This document shows, in pieces, positions 1-8,276 of a stretch of DNA of 20,445 nucleotides (positions within the stretch are counted from its first letter, which is position 1; the number at the start of each line of letters is the position of its first letter). The notes beneath the pieces were generated by a model. It saw only the letters and a list, made by a program, of their open reading frames with translations, had not been told where the DNA came from and searched no databases. The translations under genes and the position numbers were made by a program. Source of the DNA: Neisseriaceae bacterium (lineage in GTDB: Bacteria; Pseudomonadota; Gammaproteobacteria; Burkholderiales; UBA11063); the NCBI GenBank assembly GCA_947441745.1, contig CANEUJ010000009.1:1-20445 (forward strand), in the 5' to 3' direction.

Positions 1-487
1 CACGCCAATCTAAATGAAGTGGTGACTTAATAAATTGAATTAGATTAAAACAAAATAAACCAAAGAAAGAAACTAGAGATAATGCAATCTTAAAACTATC
101 AACTAGGGATCTACCCAATCTTGCTAATAATCTACTATTATCAGCTGGCTGTCTTGGAACAGGTGTATTTGATTGAGTGCTGACTCTCTCATATAACTTA
201 CTATCACTAAGATTTAATTCTAGTTTGACTAGTTGAGTATTATTTTTCTTGAGATATTCAATTAATCGTATAATAAAATAAACACCAGTGGTATCAATTT
301 TATCAATATTAAGCCCATTAACTACAACTACTTTAGAATTTTTTATTTTAGATAGCTTAGAATTAAAGCTTTTTTCATTAATGGTAGACCATAGCCAACT
401 ACCAGATAATATAATAATCTCAGCTTGCAGGCTAAAATCTGCCAGTGTATCTTGGACTAATTTCTGATTGGAGGATTCTTTATACAT
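1..487 (-). CDS. STAS-MlaE family ABC lipid-transport permease, N-terminal part (cut by window edge)
   Basis: This leftward reading frame opens with ATG at 487-485 and stays open for 162 codons to the window edge, so only the N-terminus is present. Residues ~20-85 read as a STAS-like domain (EIIILSGSWLW, then VVVVNGLNIDKIDTTGVYF). After a polar linker, residues ~120-162 (LLARLGRSLVDSFKIALS, LFCFNLIQFIKSPLHLDWR) match the start of the MlaE permease fold, including its amphipathic lead-in helix. Family knowledge: MlaE-type permeases, some with an N-terminal STAS domain, move phospholipids between inner and outer membrane with an ATPase and an MCE protein. Those partners would lie to the left, outside the window. 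The assignment rests on motif recognition by eye. No clear Shine-Dalgarno precedes the ATG, but an extended -10 lies at 526-534. Confidence 0.72.
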   Translation of the reverse strand, partial: MYKESSNQKLVQDTLADFSLQAEIIILSGSWLWSTINEKSFNSKLSKIKNSKVVVVNGLNIDKIDTTGVYFIIRLIEYLKKNNTQLVKLELNLSDSKLYERVSTQSNTPVPRQPADNSRLLARLGRSLVDSFKIALSLVSFFGLFCFNLIQFIKSPLHLDWR

Positions 488-525
488 TCTGCTACTATAA
501 GTCTTACTAAAATCAACATTACTGA

Positions 526-534
526 ATTATAGCA
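526..534 (-). promoter_or_regulatory. Extended -10 promoter for the STAS-MlaE gene
   Basis: Read leftward, the sequence is TGC TATAAT, a perfect -10 with the TGn extension. It sits about 40 bases upstream of the ATG at 487, giving a 5' leader of roughly 30 bases. No good -35 is evident, as is usual for extended -10 promoters. Confidence 0.5.
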
Positions 535-594
535 TAAGAGAACTAAGCATCTATAAGATTTAGCAACCTGTATGGACATTCACGTATAAACTCA

Positions 595-603
595 TGGTAT
601 AAT
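595..603 (+). promoter_or_regulatory. Extended -10 promoter for the KimA-like permease gene
   Basis: TGG TATAAT reads rightward 35 bases before the ATG at 639. A TGGACA at 573-578 could act as a poor -35, but its 19-base spacing is long. It diverges from the promoter at 526-534, so the two genes share one 151-base control region. Confidence 0.5.
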
Positions 604-638
604 TCTACTTTAATGTAAGTATATGGTAAAATAGAACA

Positions 639-2606
639 ATGAATAAATTTATTTTTATAATAAAACAGTTATTAGTTGGTAAGCCACTAAATGCACTTAA
701 TCCTCATATCAAAGACCATATTGCATTAGTCGCCATTATTGCTTGGGTTGGCTTGGGTGCTGATGGGTTATCATCATCTGCTTATGGCCCTGAACAAGCT
801 TTTCTAGCACTTGGCACCCATACCCATATATCAATATATCTTGCACTAGCTACAGCAGTTACTGTTTTTCTAATTTCTATATCGTACAACCAAGTAATCG
901 AATTATTTCCAAATGGTGGGGGTGGGTATAAGGTAGCAACTCATCTTCTTGGGCCTCGAGCTGGAGTGGTTTCTGGGTCAGCTTTGATTGTTGACTATAT
1001 CTTAACTATTGCTGTATCAACAGCTAGTGCTATTGATGCGATATTTAGTTTAGTGCCAGAAAAATACTCACATCATAAGGTTGAGATTGAGATTTTAATG
1101 ATAATCCTTTTGATTGTCCTTAATCTTCGTGGGATGAAAGAGTCGATTCGGGTGTTAATCCCATTATTTTTAGGCTTTTTAATTACACATATAGCTATAA
1201 TTTCGATTGGATTACTTTCGCACCATTCAGCTATTTTTTCAGTGTTACCAGAAGCTGCCAAAGAAGCTAAAGATATGTCACATAATATTGGCTTATTTGC
1301 AACGATTGCGATTTTACTGCGTGCTTATTCCCTAGGAGGCGGTACTTATACTGGGCTTGAAGCTGTATCAAATAATGTAAATATGCTTGCAGAACCAAGA
1401 GTTCGCACAGGTAAACTAACGATGCTATATATGGCTGTATCGTTATCATTTACCGCTGGGGGAATTATTCTTCTTTATCTTATTTGGCAAGCTGCTCCAG
1501 TTGAAGGACAGACATTAAATGCTGTAGTGTTTGAAAAGATTATCTATGAAACACATTTGAGTGGATTTTGGTTACCAGTGCTATTATTTTTTGAAGCTAC
1601 ATTATTATTTGTTGGTGCTAATACTGGGTTTTTAGGATGTCCTGCCGTTATGGCAAACATGGCTGTAGATAAATGGTTGCCGCGTCAGTTTAGAGAGTTA
1701 TCCAACCGCTTAGTTACTCAAAATGGAATTTTGATCTCTGGAGTAGCTGCGATAATAATTTTATTATGGGCTCATGGTGAAGTATCAACTCTTGTAATTT
1801 TATATAGTATTAACGTATTTCTTACTTTTTCGATGTCTTTATTGGGGCTTACTGTTTATTGGATTAAAAGTCGCAAAACAAGACCTGAGTGGTGGCGCAA
1901 ATTGATTATGTCATCAATTGGGTTTATAGTATGTGCTAGTATTTTGATAGTTACTACTTTGGAGAAGTTTACCGAAGGTGGATGGCTGACAGTTGTTATT
2001 ACTACATGCGTAGTGTCTTTTTGTTTTTTAGTAAGAATACATTATCGTAATGTCGGTAGAAAATTAAAAGATGCAGATACTATATTTGCTACTCATTTTA
2101 ATAATGCACAATTAAAAAATACTCAGTTTTTACCTATCGAAAATAAAATGGCAAAAACAGCAGTATTTTTTGTGACTAAGCATTATGGTGCTGGGCTTCA
2201 TGCACTACTTTGGGTTCGTAGATTATTCCCTAATGTATTTGAGAATTATATCTTTCTAACTTCTGGTGAGATTGACTCAGAGTCACTTGCTAACGATGAA
2301 ATATTTAAGAAGCAGTATCGTAAGGATTTACATAGTATAATTGAACGCTATAGGTATTTTTGTACTGAACACAATTTAAAGTCTGAGGGCTTATTTAGCT
2401 ATGGTATTGATGAAATAGCTGAATTAATTAAATTAGCTGAATTTGTTGAGCAAGATTATACGGATTGTGTGTTTTTTGCGAGTAAATTAGTGTTTGTTGA
2501 TGAGAGTTTATGGAGCAGATTATTACATAACAATACTGTTTCAGTATTACAAAGAGAGCTTCATCTTCAAGGACGCCAAATGGTTATATTACCGATGAAA
2601 ATTTGA
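639..2606 (+). CDS. KimA/YdaO-like APC superfamily permease, probable potassium uptake
   Basis: This is a 655-residue inner-membrane protein with about 12 hydrophobic segments (residues ~28-465) and a C-terminal cytosolic domain (~470-655). The opening LLVGKPLNAL, the GADGLSSSAYGPEQ motif, PNGGGGYKVATHLLG and GSALIVDYILTIAVS match the KUP/KimA branch of APC transporters. Bacillus subtilis KimA coordinates K+ with Asp36, Tyr43, Asp117 and Tyr118 (from memory). The same spacing is kept here as Asp42, Tyr49, Asp119 and Tyr120, so K+/H+ symport is the best inference. Related proteobacterial proteins are often annotated only as APC family amino-acid permease, and substrate is not proven by sequence. 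The start has a weak ribosome site (gtaaaatagaaca) but follows a good promoter. proS begins 62 bases downstream with no strong terminator between them, so co-transcription is possible. Confidence 0.8.
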   Translation: MNKFIFIIKQLLVGKPLNALNPHIKDHIALVAIIAWVGLGADGLSSSAYGPEQAFLALGTHTHISIYLALATAVTVFLISISYNQVIELFPNGGGGYKVATHLLGPRAGVVSGSALIVDYILTIAVSTASAIDAIFSLVPEKYSHHKVEIEILMIILLIVLNLRGMKESIRVLIPLFLGFLITHIAIISIGLLSHHSAIFSVLPEAAKEAKDMSHNIGLFATIAILLRAYSLGGGTYTGLEAVSNNVNMLAEPRVRTGKLTMLYMAVSLSFTAGGIILLYLIWQAAPVEGQTLNAVVFEKIIYETHLSGFWLPVLLFFEATLLFVGANTGFLGCPAVMANMAVDKWLPRQFRELSNRLVTQNGILISGVAAIIILLWAHGEVSTLVILYSINVFLTFSMSLLGLTVYWIKSRKTRPEWWRKLIMSSIGFIVCASILIVTTLEKFTEGGWLTVVITTCVVSFCFLVRIHYRNVGRKLKDADTIFATHFNNAQLKNTQFLPIENKMAKTAVFFVTKHYGAGLHALLWVRRLFPNVFENYIFLTSGEIDSESLANDEIFKKQYRKDLHSIIERYRYFCTEHNLKSEGLFSYGIDEIAELIKLAEFVEQDYTDCVFFASKLVFVDESLWSRLLHNNTVSVLQRELHLQGRQMVILPMKI

Positions 2607-2668
2607 TTAAAGCGAAGCTAATTTAGCAAGGCTAAACCAATTATAAGATAAAATATAAGAGGATAAAA

Positions 2669-4171
2669 ATGGAAAAAACTGCAATTACACCTAGACGATC
2701 AGAAAACTATCCTGAGTGGTATCAACAGGTTATTATTGCTGCGGATATGGCAGAAAACTCACCAGTTCGAGGTTGTATGGTGATTAAACCTTGGGGATAT
2801 GCAATTTGGGAACAAATACAAGGTGATTTAGATAGACGTTTTAAAGCAACTGGGCATGTAAATGCTTATTTTCCGCTATTAATTCCACTTAGTTATCTAG
2901 AAAAAGAAGCCTCTCACGTAGAGGGATTTGCTAAAGAGTGTGCAGTAGTAACCCACCATAGACTTATTGATGATGGCAAGGGTGGTTTAAAACCAGATGG
3001 GGAACTTGAGGAACCTTTAGTAATTAGACCTACTAGTGAAACTATTATTGGTGCTATGTATGCTAAATGGGTTAAATCATATCGTGATTTACCGATTTTG
3101 ATTAACCAATGGGCGAATGTAATGCGTTGGGAAATGCGTACGAGGTTGTTTTTACGTACATCAGAGTTTTTATGGCAAGAAGGTCATACAGCTCATGCTA
3201 CAGCTAGTGAAGCAATTGATGAGACTTTATTAATGCTAGATGTTTATAGCGATTTTGCCAATGAGATTTTGGCAATTCCAGTAATTAAAGGTGAAAAACC
3301 AACTTTTGAGAGATTTCCAGGAGCTGTAAATACTTACTGTATCGAAGCTATGATGCAAGATTGTAAAGCCGTTCAAGCTGGGACTTCACACTTTCTAGGG
3401 CAAAACTTTTCTAAAGCCGCTGAAATACAATTTACTAATCAAGGTGGTAGTATCGAGTATGCTTGGACAACTTCTTGGGGAGTAACAACACGTCTAATTG
3501 GGGCTTTAATTATGACACATAGTGATGATGATGGGCTTGTACTGCCACCAAGAGTAGCACCGCAACATATTATTATTATCCCCATTTATAAAAACGAAGA
3601 AGAAAAGCAAAAGGTGATGAATTATTGTAATTCCTTGAAGAAGACACTAAACAATACCTATTACCATCATCAAGAACTTCGAGTACAAATAGATAGTCGT
3701 GATATTCGCGGTGGCGAAAAAACTTGGCAATGGGTTAAAAAAGGTGTGCCAATTCGTCTTGAAATTGGTTCAAGAGATATTGAAAATAATTCGGTATTTA
3801 TGGCACGGCGTGATAAATCACCCAAAGACAAACAAAGTATTGGATTACAAAATTTCATAGAACAAGCAACTACTATTCTTGATGAAATTCAGCTTGAATT
3901 ATTTAATCGTGCAAAAGTATTTATGAATAGTCATACCTTTGAAGTAAATTCACTTGAAGAGTTTAATAAATTTTTTACTGAAGATAATAATATTAGTGGT
4001 GGTTTTGTAACTTGTTACGCCACTGACGATTTGGTTATCGAAAATTTTATTAAGCCATTAAAAGTAACCGCAAGATGTATTCCATTAGAACAAGCTGATA
4101 ATGCATCTGGGGTATGTATCTTTACTGGAAAAACTGTTAATAAACGGATGGTTTTTGCCAAAGCATACTAA
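2669..4171 (+). CDS. proS: Prolyl-tRNA synthetase, short eukaryote/archaeal-like type (ProS type 3)
   Basis: This 500-residue class II synthetase attaches proline to tRNA-Pro in the cytoplasm. Visible signatures are the TxE loop RPTSET (120-125), motif 2 around MRWEMRTRLFLRTSEFLWQ (152-170) with EGHTAH after it, and motif 3 GVTTRLIGALIMTHSDDDG (271-289). An anticodon-binding domain follows (~298-400), then a C-terminal domain ending in Tyr, as is typical. It lacks the editing insertion of the ~570-residue E. coli-type enzyme, which places it in the short class. The C-terminal zinc site looks half lost: Cys residues remain in VTCYATDD and GVCIFTGK, but the partner positions are not Cys. AAGAGGATAAAA before the ATG is a clear ribosome site. 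The stop at 4169-4171 is one base before the next start codon. Confidence 0.97.
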   Translation: MEKTAITPRRSENYPEWYQQVIIAADMAENSPVRGCMVIKPWGYAIWEQIQGDLDRRFKATGHVNAYFPLLIPLSYLEKEASHVEGFAKECAVVTHHRLIDDGKGGLKPDGELEEPLVIRPTSETIIGAMYAKWVKSYRDLPILINQWANVMRWEMRTRLFLRTSEFLWQEGHTAHATASEAIDETLLMLDVYSDFANEILAIPVIKGEKPTFERFPGAVNTYCIEAMMQDCKAVQAGTSHFLGQNFSKAAEIQFTNQGGSIEYAWTTSWGVTTRLIGALIMTHSDDDGLVLPPRVAPQHIIIIPIYKNEEEKQKVMNYCNSLKKTLNNTYYHHQELRVQIDSRDIRGGEKTWQWVKKGVPIRLEIGSRDIENNSVFMARRDKSPKDKQSIGLQNFIEQATTILDEIQLELFNRAKVFMNSHTFEVNSLEEFNKFFTEDNNISGGFVTCYATDDLVIENFIKPLKVTARCIPLEQADNASGVCIFTGKTVNKRMVFAKAY

Positions 4172-4172
4172 A

Positions 4173-4796
4173 ATGCTTAAATTTTGTATTTTATTTGCGT
4201 TTTGTAATTTGGCATATGCTTCAGAGGCTTCGCTACTAGCTCCTGATGTGCAACCTGGTCTGAGAACTGATATATTAAATCCTATTGAACCTCATTTAGT
4301 ATTTGATACTCCTGTTGCAGCGAATGCTTGGCTTAGTGATATGTCTAATCGCCTCAAAAAATGGGTTCCTGATGAATATGTACGTAAACGCTATTTAACT
4401 ATCATACAATACGAAGCTGCTCGTGCAGGTCTTGACCCGCAGCTTATACTAGCACTAATTACAGTAGAGAGTAAATTTAATAAATCTGCATTATCTAGTA
4501 AAGGTGCGATAGGAATGATGCAAGTTATGCCATTTTGGAAAACACAAATTGGCACTAGCAATCAAAGCCTATTTGATATTGAAACTAACATTCGCTATGG
4601 CTGTACTATACTTCGCTATTATTGGGAGCGCTCGGGTTTTGATATGAATAGAGCTTTGGTAGCGTATAATGGTAGTCTAGGGAAGAGTTGGTATTCTGAA
4701 CTAGTTATGAATGTTTACTATACTTATTGGCAACCAGCAACGGTAGTAGAAATTAAAAACGGTAAAATAATAACAATTGATTATACAGAAAAGTAG
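4173..4796 (+). CDS. Secreted lytic transglycosylase (SLT family)
   Basis: This 207-residue periplasmic enzyme would cleave peptidoglycan glycan strands to 1,6-anhydro-muropeptides. A frame-open ATG at 4101 lies inside proS, but the ATG at 4173 gives a clean signal peptide (MLKFCILFAFCNLAYA, cleaved near residue 16), so I chose 4173. Residues ~65-200 hold the SLT domain: catalytic Glu99 in LALITVESKFN, then KGAIGMMQVMP (110-120), YGCTILRYYWER, and the AYNG motif at 164-167. It starts one base after the proS stop with no good Shine-Dalgarno of its own, so it is probably translated by coupling to proS. A lytic transglycosylase next to proS is an arrangement I recall from betaproteobacteria. The hairpin at 4910-4943 lies downstream. 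Confidence 0.9.
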   Translation: MLKFCILFAFCNLAYASEASLLAPDVQPGLRTDILNPIEPHLVFDTPVAANAWLSDMSNRLKKWVPDEYVRKRYLTIIQYEAARAGLDPQLILALITVESKFNKSALSSKGAIGMMQVMPFWKTQIGTSNQSLFDIETNIRYGCTILRYYWERSGFDMNRALVAYNGSLGKSWYSELVMNVYYTYWQPATVVEIKNGKIITIDYTEK

Positions 4797-4909
4797 ATTT
4801 TTTGGAACCTAGTTGACTTATTATTTATAGTATCGTTTAGGCTAAAGTGAAGTGCTGAAAATAGTAACAAGATTATAAACTAAGCATTTACCATCTTTCT
4901 GTTTAAATA

Positions 4910-4943
4910 TAGTAATGAGTAAACATTTTCTTACTCATTACTA
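4910..4943. terminator. Perfect 13-bp hairpin between convergent genes, probable bidirectional terminator
   Basis: Arms TAGTAATGAGTAA and TTACTCATTACTA pair perfectly around the 8-base loop ACATTTTC. It sits 113 bases after the transglycosylase stop and 35 bases past the stop of the leftward lipoprotein gene. It is A-rich rather than T-rich on the rightward side (ATAAAAATT) and followed by TATTTAAAC on the leftward side, so the U-tract is weak both ways. Position between convergent genes is the main support. Confidence 0.55.
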
Positions 4944-4978
4944 ATAAAAATTAAACTTGTATTATGTTAGTTAATCTT

Positions 4979-6088
4979 TTATTGGCTTACACAATAAATA
5001 CCCTGTGCGTTAGTGCATATCATAATACCACCGTCCAACCATCCTTTCGTATAAATACCAAAGCCGCCAAAGTCGACAAACTCTCCTTTATCAACAATAT
5101 CAGCAACTCCTCCTCTTCCAAAAAGTTGACCAGAATTAGGAACAGCAGGAACAGTTAAAGACCATTTCTGACAGTCATGAACACCTGCAGTACCCTTCAC
5201 TATGTCCTTATCACCTCCACCAGTCCATGCCAATACAATACCAGAGGTAAGTGTTACAGAATTATCTAATGACTCAGCAAGATAACCTCCTGTAGCTGTA
5301 GCAACTTTGATTTTTGCATCATCACGATAATACACTTTACCACTAATTGTTGCAGGATTCCCGTCTATCATACCTTTATAGTGTTTTTTTCTATAACGAT
5401 CAGACAACGTTGCTTTACTTTCTACATATGATTTACACCACGCATCAGCCGCTTGATTAGCAGATGAGTATCCAACTGCAAAATCACCTTTGCGTTGGTC
5501 TTTATCTGTAAAAAGAATAATATTTCCTGCAATCACTTTAAAATTTAATTGTGTGGTGCCTACTAAACCTGTATTACTTGTTATAAATAAAGAACTTTCA
5601 CCTAAATTAGCACTCTCAGCTATTGTTACATTTATATCACAATATCCGCTACCGTTAATAATACATTCATTTGATTCATAAATAAGACCAGTATTATTGG
5701 TAACTAACTTGATTTTATTTTCTGTAGTAATTGTAGCTGATTCAACCAAAGTAGCTTTAATTGTAAAAGACTCACCCGTTTCATATGTTTCATATTCATC
5801 TGGTTTATACAAAGCGTGAGAAATCACATTAATATTAATCTTTGGTTTATTAGGGTCTGCAATCAAATTCGACTCTATTATAATTGGTTTATTAGGATCT
5901 GCAATCAAATTCGACTCTATTATAATTGGTTTATTAGGATCTGCAATCAAATTCGACTCTGCTATAGCTACACTAATACCTGTTGTTGCTGGGCTTGCAG
6001 AATCCGTTGCTCCTCCTCCGCTACCGCAAGCAATAAGTACACATGAAATAATTGCTATTATTATAATTTTAAAATTTGTTTTATTCAT
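4979..6088 (-). CDS. Lipoprotein with tandem repeat, Ig-like region and DUF1554-like (C-type-lectin-like) C-terminus
   Basis: This 369-residue protein starts with a lipoprotein signal: hydrophobic 8-19, then lipobox L-I-A-C with Cys21, followed by GSGGG. Gly at +2 implies outer-membrane sorting. Residues 44-81 hold 2.7 copies of a 14-residue repeat (ESNLIADPNKPIII). Residues ~85-188 look Ig-like, with Cys142 and Cys150 in CIINGSGYCDINVT, resembling the Ig-like hairpin of the upstream secreted paralogs. Residues ~189-369 match the DUF1554 pattern seen in Leptospira: ADAWC (Cys218), YKGMI, YYRDD, VLAWTGG, DCQKW (Cys306), CTN (Cys358) and YCVSQ (Cys366) at the very end. Those four Cys fit the two disulfides of a C-type-lectin-like fold. 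A ligand-binding or adhesive surface role is inference. Its ribosome site is GAGAGGT before the ATG. It has its own promoter and lies just downstream of the paralog array. Confidence 0.8.
   Translation of the reverse strand: MNKTNFKIIIIAIISCVLIACGSGGGATDSASPATTGISVAIAESNLIADPNKPIIIESNLIADPNKPIIIESNLIADPNKPKININVISHALYKPDEYETYETGESFTIKATLVESATITTENKIKLVTNNTGLIYESNECIINGSGYCDINVTIAESANLGESSLFITSNTGLVGTTQLNFKVIAGNIILFTDKDQRKGDFAVGYSSANQAADAWCKSYVESKATLSDRYRKKHYKGMIDGNPATISGKVYYRDDAKIKVATATGGYLAESLDNSVTLTSGIVLAWTGGGDKDIVKGTAGVHDCQKWSLTVPAVPNSGQLFGRGGVADIVDKGEFVDFGGFGIYTKGWLDGGIMICTNAQGIYCVSQ
5844..5960 (-). repeat. 42-bp in-frame tandem repeat (2.8 copies) inside the lipoprotein gene
   Basis: Units run 5844-5885, 5886-5927 and 5928-5960 (partial, 33 bases). 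The full units differ by a single base (TAGGGTCTGC versus TAGGATCTGC). Each unit encodes 14 residues, so copy-number change keeps the frame and would only lengthen or shorten the stalk after the lipid anchor. Confidence 0.95.
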
Positions 6089-6194
6089 ATTACCTCTCTT
6101 ATTAAAATATAAATGCCTCTTTCTGGAATCGAGTTGGTAAGATAAAACCCACCATACCCGAATGTAAATGATTTACAACATAACGACGTAAACT

Positions 6195-6203
6195 ATTATA
6201 GCA
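6195..6203 (-). promoter_or_regulatory. Extended -10 promoter of the lipoprotein gene
   Basis: Leftward the sequence reads TGC TATAAT, a perfect extended -10. Transcription would begin near 6188, giving a leader of about 100 bases. This allows the lipoprotein to be expressed apart from the array upstream. Confidence 0.6.
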
Positions 6204-6355
6204 GAAACACAATAAAATTAAATCAATTATTTCAAATTATATTGACTAAATTTGCCACTACGATTGATAGTTTTAAATTTTAACTTAAAATAAGAGCCAA
6301 AGGGTTTAGAACATTGACTAATTTTAAAGCACTTCTGCACTTGATGATAGTTAAA

Positions 6356-6388
6356 TTGAGTTTTTAGGATTACCCATACAAAACTCAA
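6356..6388 (-). terminator. Weak AT-rich stem-loop after the array's last gene, possible terminator
   Basis: Arms TTGAGTTTT and AAAACTCAA (9 bp, perfect) flank a 15-base loop. On the leftward transcript the stem starts about 17 bases after the stop of the 601-residue paralog and is followed by TTTAACT. The stem is mostly A-U and the loop is large, so termination may be poor. Confidence 0.35.
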
Positions 6389-6405
6389 AATAACCATATA
6401 AATAA

Positions 6406-8211
6406 TTATTGTAAATTATTATCAATTACTAAAGAAACTGGGTTATTTAATTTTTTGTCACTATAATCATCTAATTTTATTAGATTATTAGGATTATTCC
6501 TATTGATTTTAAATACTCCACTACCCCAAGCTGATAAATAGATGTTTTTATTTTTATCAATTGCTATATCAGTAATAACACCAGTCCTTATATCAGCGAA
6601 TAAGATCCATTCAAATGTTACTTTATTAAGCTTGTACAACTTCCCATAACTAGCACCAGCAAATAAATCAACCCCATCATTAAATAAAGTTATAATATAG
6701 TTACCATTTTTAAATGGAGTATTGTTAATATTAACTTTTACTAATGATTCATTTTCCCAATGTAATAATTCACTGCCACCATTATCATTAACAAAACCTG
6801 TTGGACGAATATCAGCAGCTACATAGACATCATTAAGGTGTGCTGAAACATGTAAATTACTTAAACCATTAAGAAGGTTTTTATTTGTATTAAATATCCA
6901 CTGATTATTCTCATTACGTACAGCAAAGTTATTGCGATCATCCACGAAATAGTTATATTTTGTTCCCATGGTATCAGTATCTCCACTTATTACAGAGCTC
7001 CGACTAAAATCACTTTCTTTCTTAAATAGATTAGTCGTAGGGTTAAAACTATATATTTTCCCCTTTCCCGTACCAATAAGTATAGTATTTGATTCATTTG
7101 TTAATGAAAGAGTTTGCGCGTCTTGTGCTCCAGCAAGATCAGGAATGTTATAATAATTATCTAATTGTAGAGCACTGTTGCTAATATTATTTTGTTGATA
7201 AATTTTATTACCAGATATCGCAAATAGTCGATGATTTTGACCATCAATCGCTAAAGATTTAACTCCCACATTAGATCCTAAATTAACTACTGGAGAACCT
7301 TTACGAAAAACATTCCCAGTAAGATAACCAGCATATAAAGTACCAATATTTACTTTGATATCTTTAAGTTGGCTTGATTCATAGGAAATTACATGATTGT
7401 TTATATCAGTGAAAGTGTTTTTACCATTAAGAAATGTAATTTTAGTGTTACCTGTTTTCAAAGGTATCACATTGATAGTGCATTCTACCTTATCCTTACC
7501 AGTAGCATCAACATTGCATGTTTGTGTTTTAGTTTCTAAAGACTCAAATTGAGCTATACTAGTATCTTCTATTTGATATGCTAAATTAATAGTTTTGACA
7601 TTTTTAAGATTGTTTATTGTTAATGTAAATGACTCCTTATCATTGGCAGATATTGGTGAAACGGCCATTGCAGTTAAAACATTTGTTTCATGAGATGGCC
7701 CAGTACCAATTATTGTTCCACCAGGATTGTTTTCAATAATATTAATATCCATACTTGAAGAATTTGCTATAGAAGGATTTGGGGATTTAGCCATAATAAG
7801 TCGATCTTGACCAACTGTATTTGTATCCTTGGCAATTAATTTAAAATCACATGGATCTTTACTTATATTTATGTCAAATTTACAGTGTCCTGTATCGTTT
7901 AATGTAAGCTCTGGATCAGAAAATAAATTATAATCAGGATCAATGATGCTCATACCAAAATTAATGGCTAAACCTAAACCATTAGTACGAAATACCATAA
8001 ATTTAAAATTTTCAGATTTACCTTGCATGACAGTTAATGGAGCATCAAAAGGTAATTCTTGTCCATCCTTATCTAACCAGTATGTTGAGAGTAATACTCC
8101 AGATGATTTTATGATGCTTTGATTAGATCCAAATTTATCTACTGTCTGACCTGCATATGCAACTCCTGATGTAGCAATCATCAGTAGCATTCCTTTTAAA
8201 ATTTTGTTCAT
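6406..8211 (-). CDS. Secreted beta-propeller paralog 1 (last gene of the array)
   Basis: Function unknown; 601 residues. Residues 1-20 are a Sec signal (MNKILKGMLLMIATSGVAYA) cleaved before GQTVDKF. The N-terminal beta-rich domain (~21-170) has Cys110 and Cys121. An Ig-like domain (~175-265) has Cys232 and Cys244 spaced by 11, then ECTINVIPLKTGNTKITFL. The family signature VNIGTLYAGYLTGNVFRKGS lies at ~287-306. Residues ~315-601 form about six NHL-like propeller repeats, clearest in ITDIAIDKNKNIYLSAWGSG. The chain ends VIDNNLQ, as if the last strand closes the propeller. Ribosome binding (GAAAGAAAC) is weak, and the gene lies 80 bases after paralog 2. It is probably exported to periplasm or surface. 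It is the most divergent copy at its last full blade (FKINRNN instead of WKVPF). Confidence 0.85.
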   Translation of the reverse strand: MNKILKGMLLMIATSGVAYAGQTVDKFGSNQSIIKSSGVLLSTYWLDKDGQELPFDAPLTVMQGKSENFKFMVFRTNGLGLAINFGMSIIDPDYNLFSDPELTLNDTGHCKFDINISKDPCDFKLIAKDTNTVGQDRLIMAKSPNPSIANSSSMDINIIENNPGGTIIGTGPSHETNVLTAMAVSPISANDKESFTLTINNLKNVKTINLAYQIEDTSIAQFESLETKTQTCNVDATGKDKVECTINVIPLKTGNTKITFLNGKNTFTDINNHVISYESSQLKDIKVNIGTLYAGYLTGNVFRKGSPVVNLGSNVGVKSLAIDGQNHRLFAISGNKIYQQNNISNSALQLDNYYNIPDLAGAQDAQTLSLTNESNTILIGTGKGKIYSFNPTTNLFKKESDFSRSSVISGDTDTMGTKYNYFVDDRNNFAVRNENNQWIFNTNKNLLNGLSNLHVSAHLNDVYVAADIRPTGFVNDNGGSELLHWENESLVKVNINNTPFKNGNYIITLFNDGVDLFAGASYGKLYKLNKVTFEWILFADIRTGVITDIAIDKNKNIYLSAWGSGVFKINRNNPNNLIKLDDYSDKKLNNPVSLVIDNNLQ

Positions 8212-8276
8212 TAGTTTCTTTCATAAAATTTAATTAATTGTTTTTATTTGCCTGTGCTTATTTTGTGTATAGAATT

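Larger units (their letters stand above)
6089..6405. other. 317-base intergenic region between the lipoprotein gene and the paralog array
   Basis: No gene is visible. It holds the lipoprotein promoter (6195-6203), a leader of about 100 bases, and a weak AT-rich stem-loop (6356-6388) after the last array gene. A short palindrome, ATTTTAA C TTAAAAT, lies at 6277-6291 and has no assigned role. Confidence 0.7.

Noticed and set aside
4101..4172. Longer start for the lytic transglycosylase inside proS
   Set aside because: The extra 24 residues precede a clean signal peptide and overlap the proS coding end. The ATG at 4173 explains the signal and the coupling.
5816..6046. Rightward open frame with repeated CNQIRLYYNWFIRI-like residues
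   Set aside because: It is the antisense shadow of the 42-bp repeat in the lipoprotein gene and has no ribosome site.
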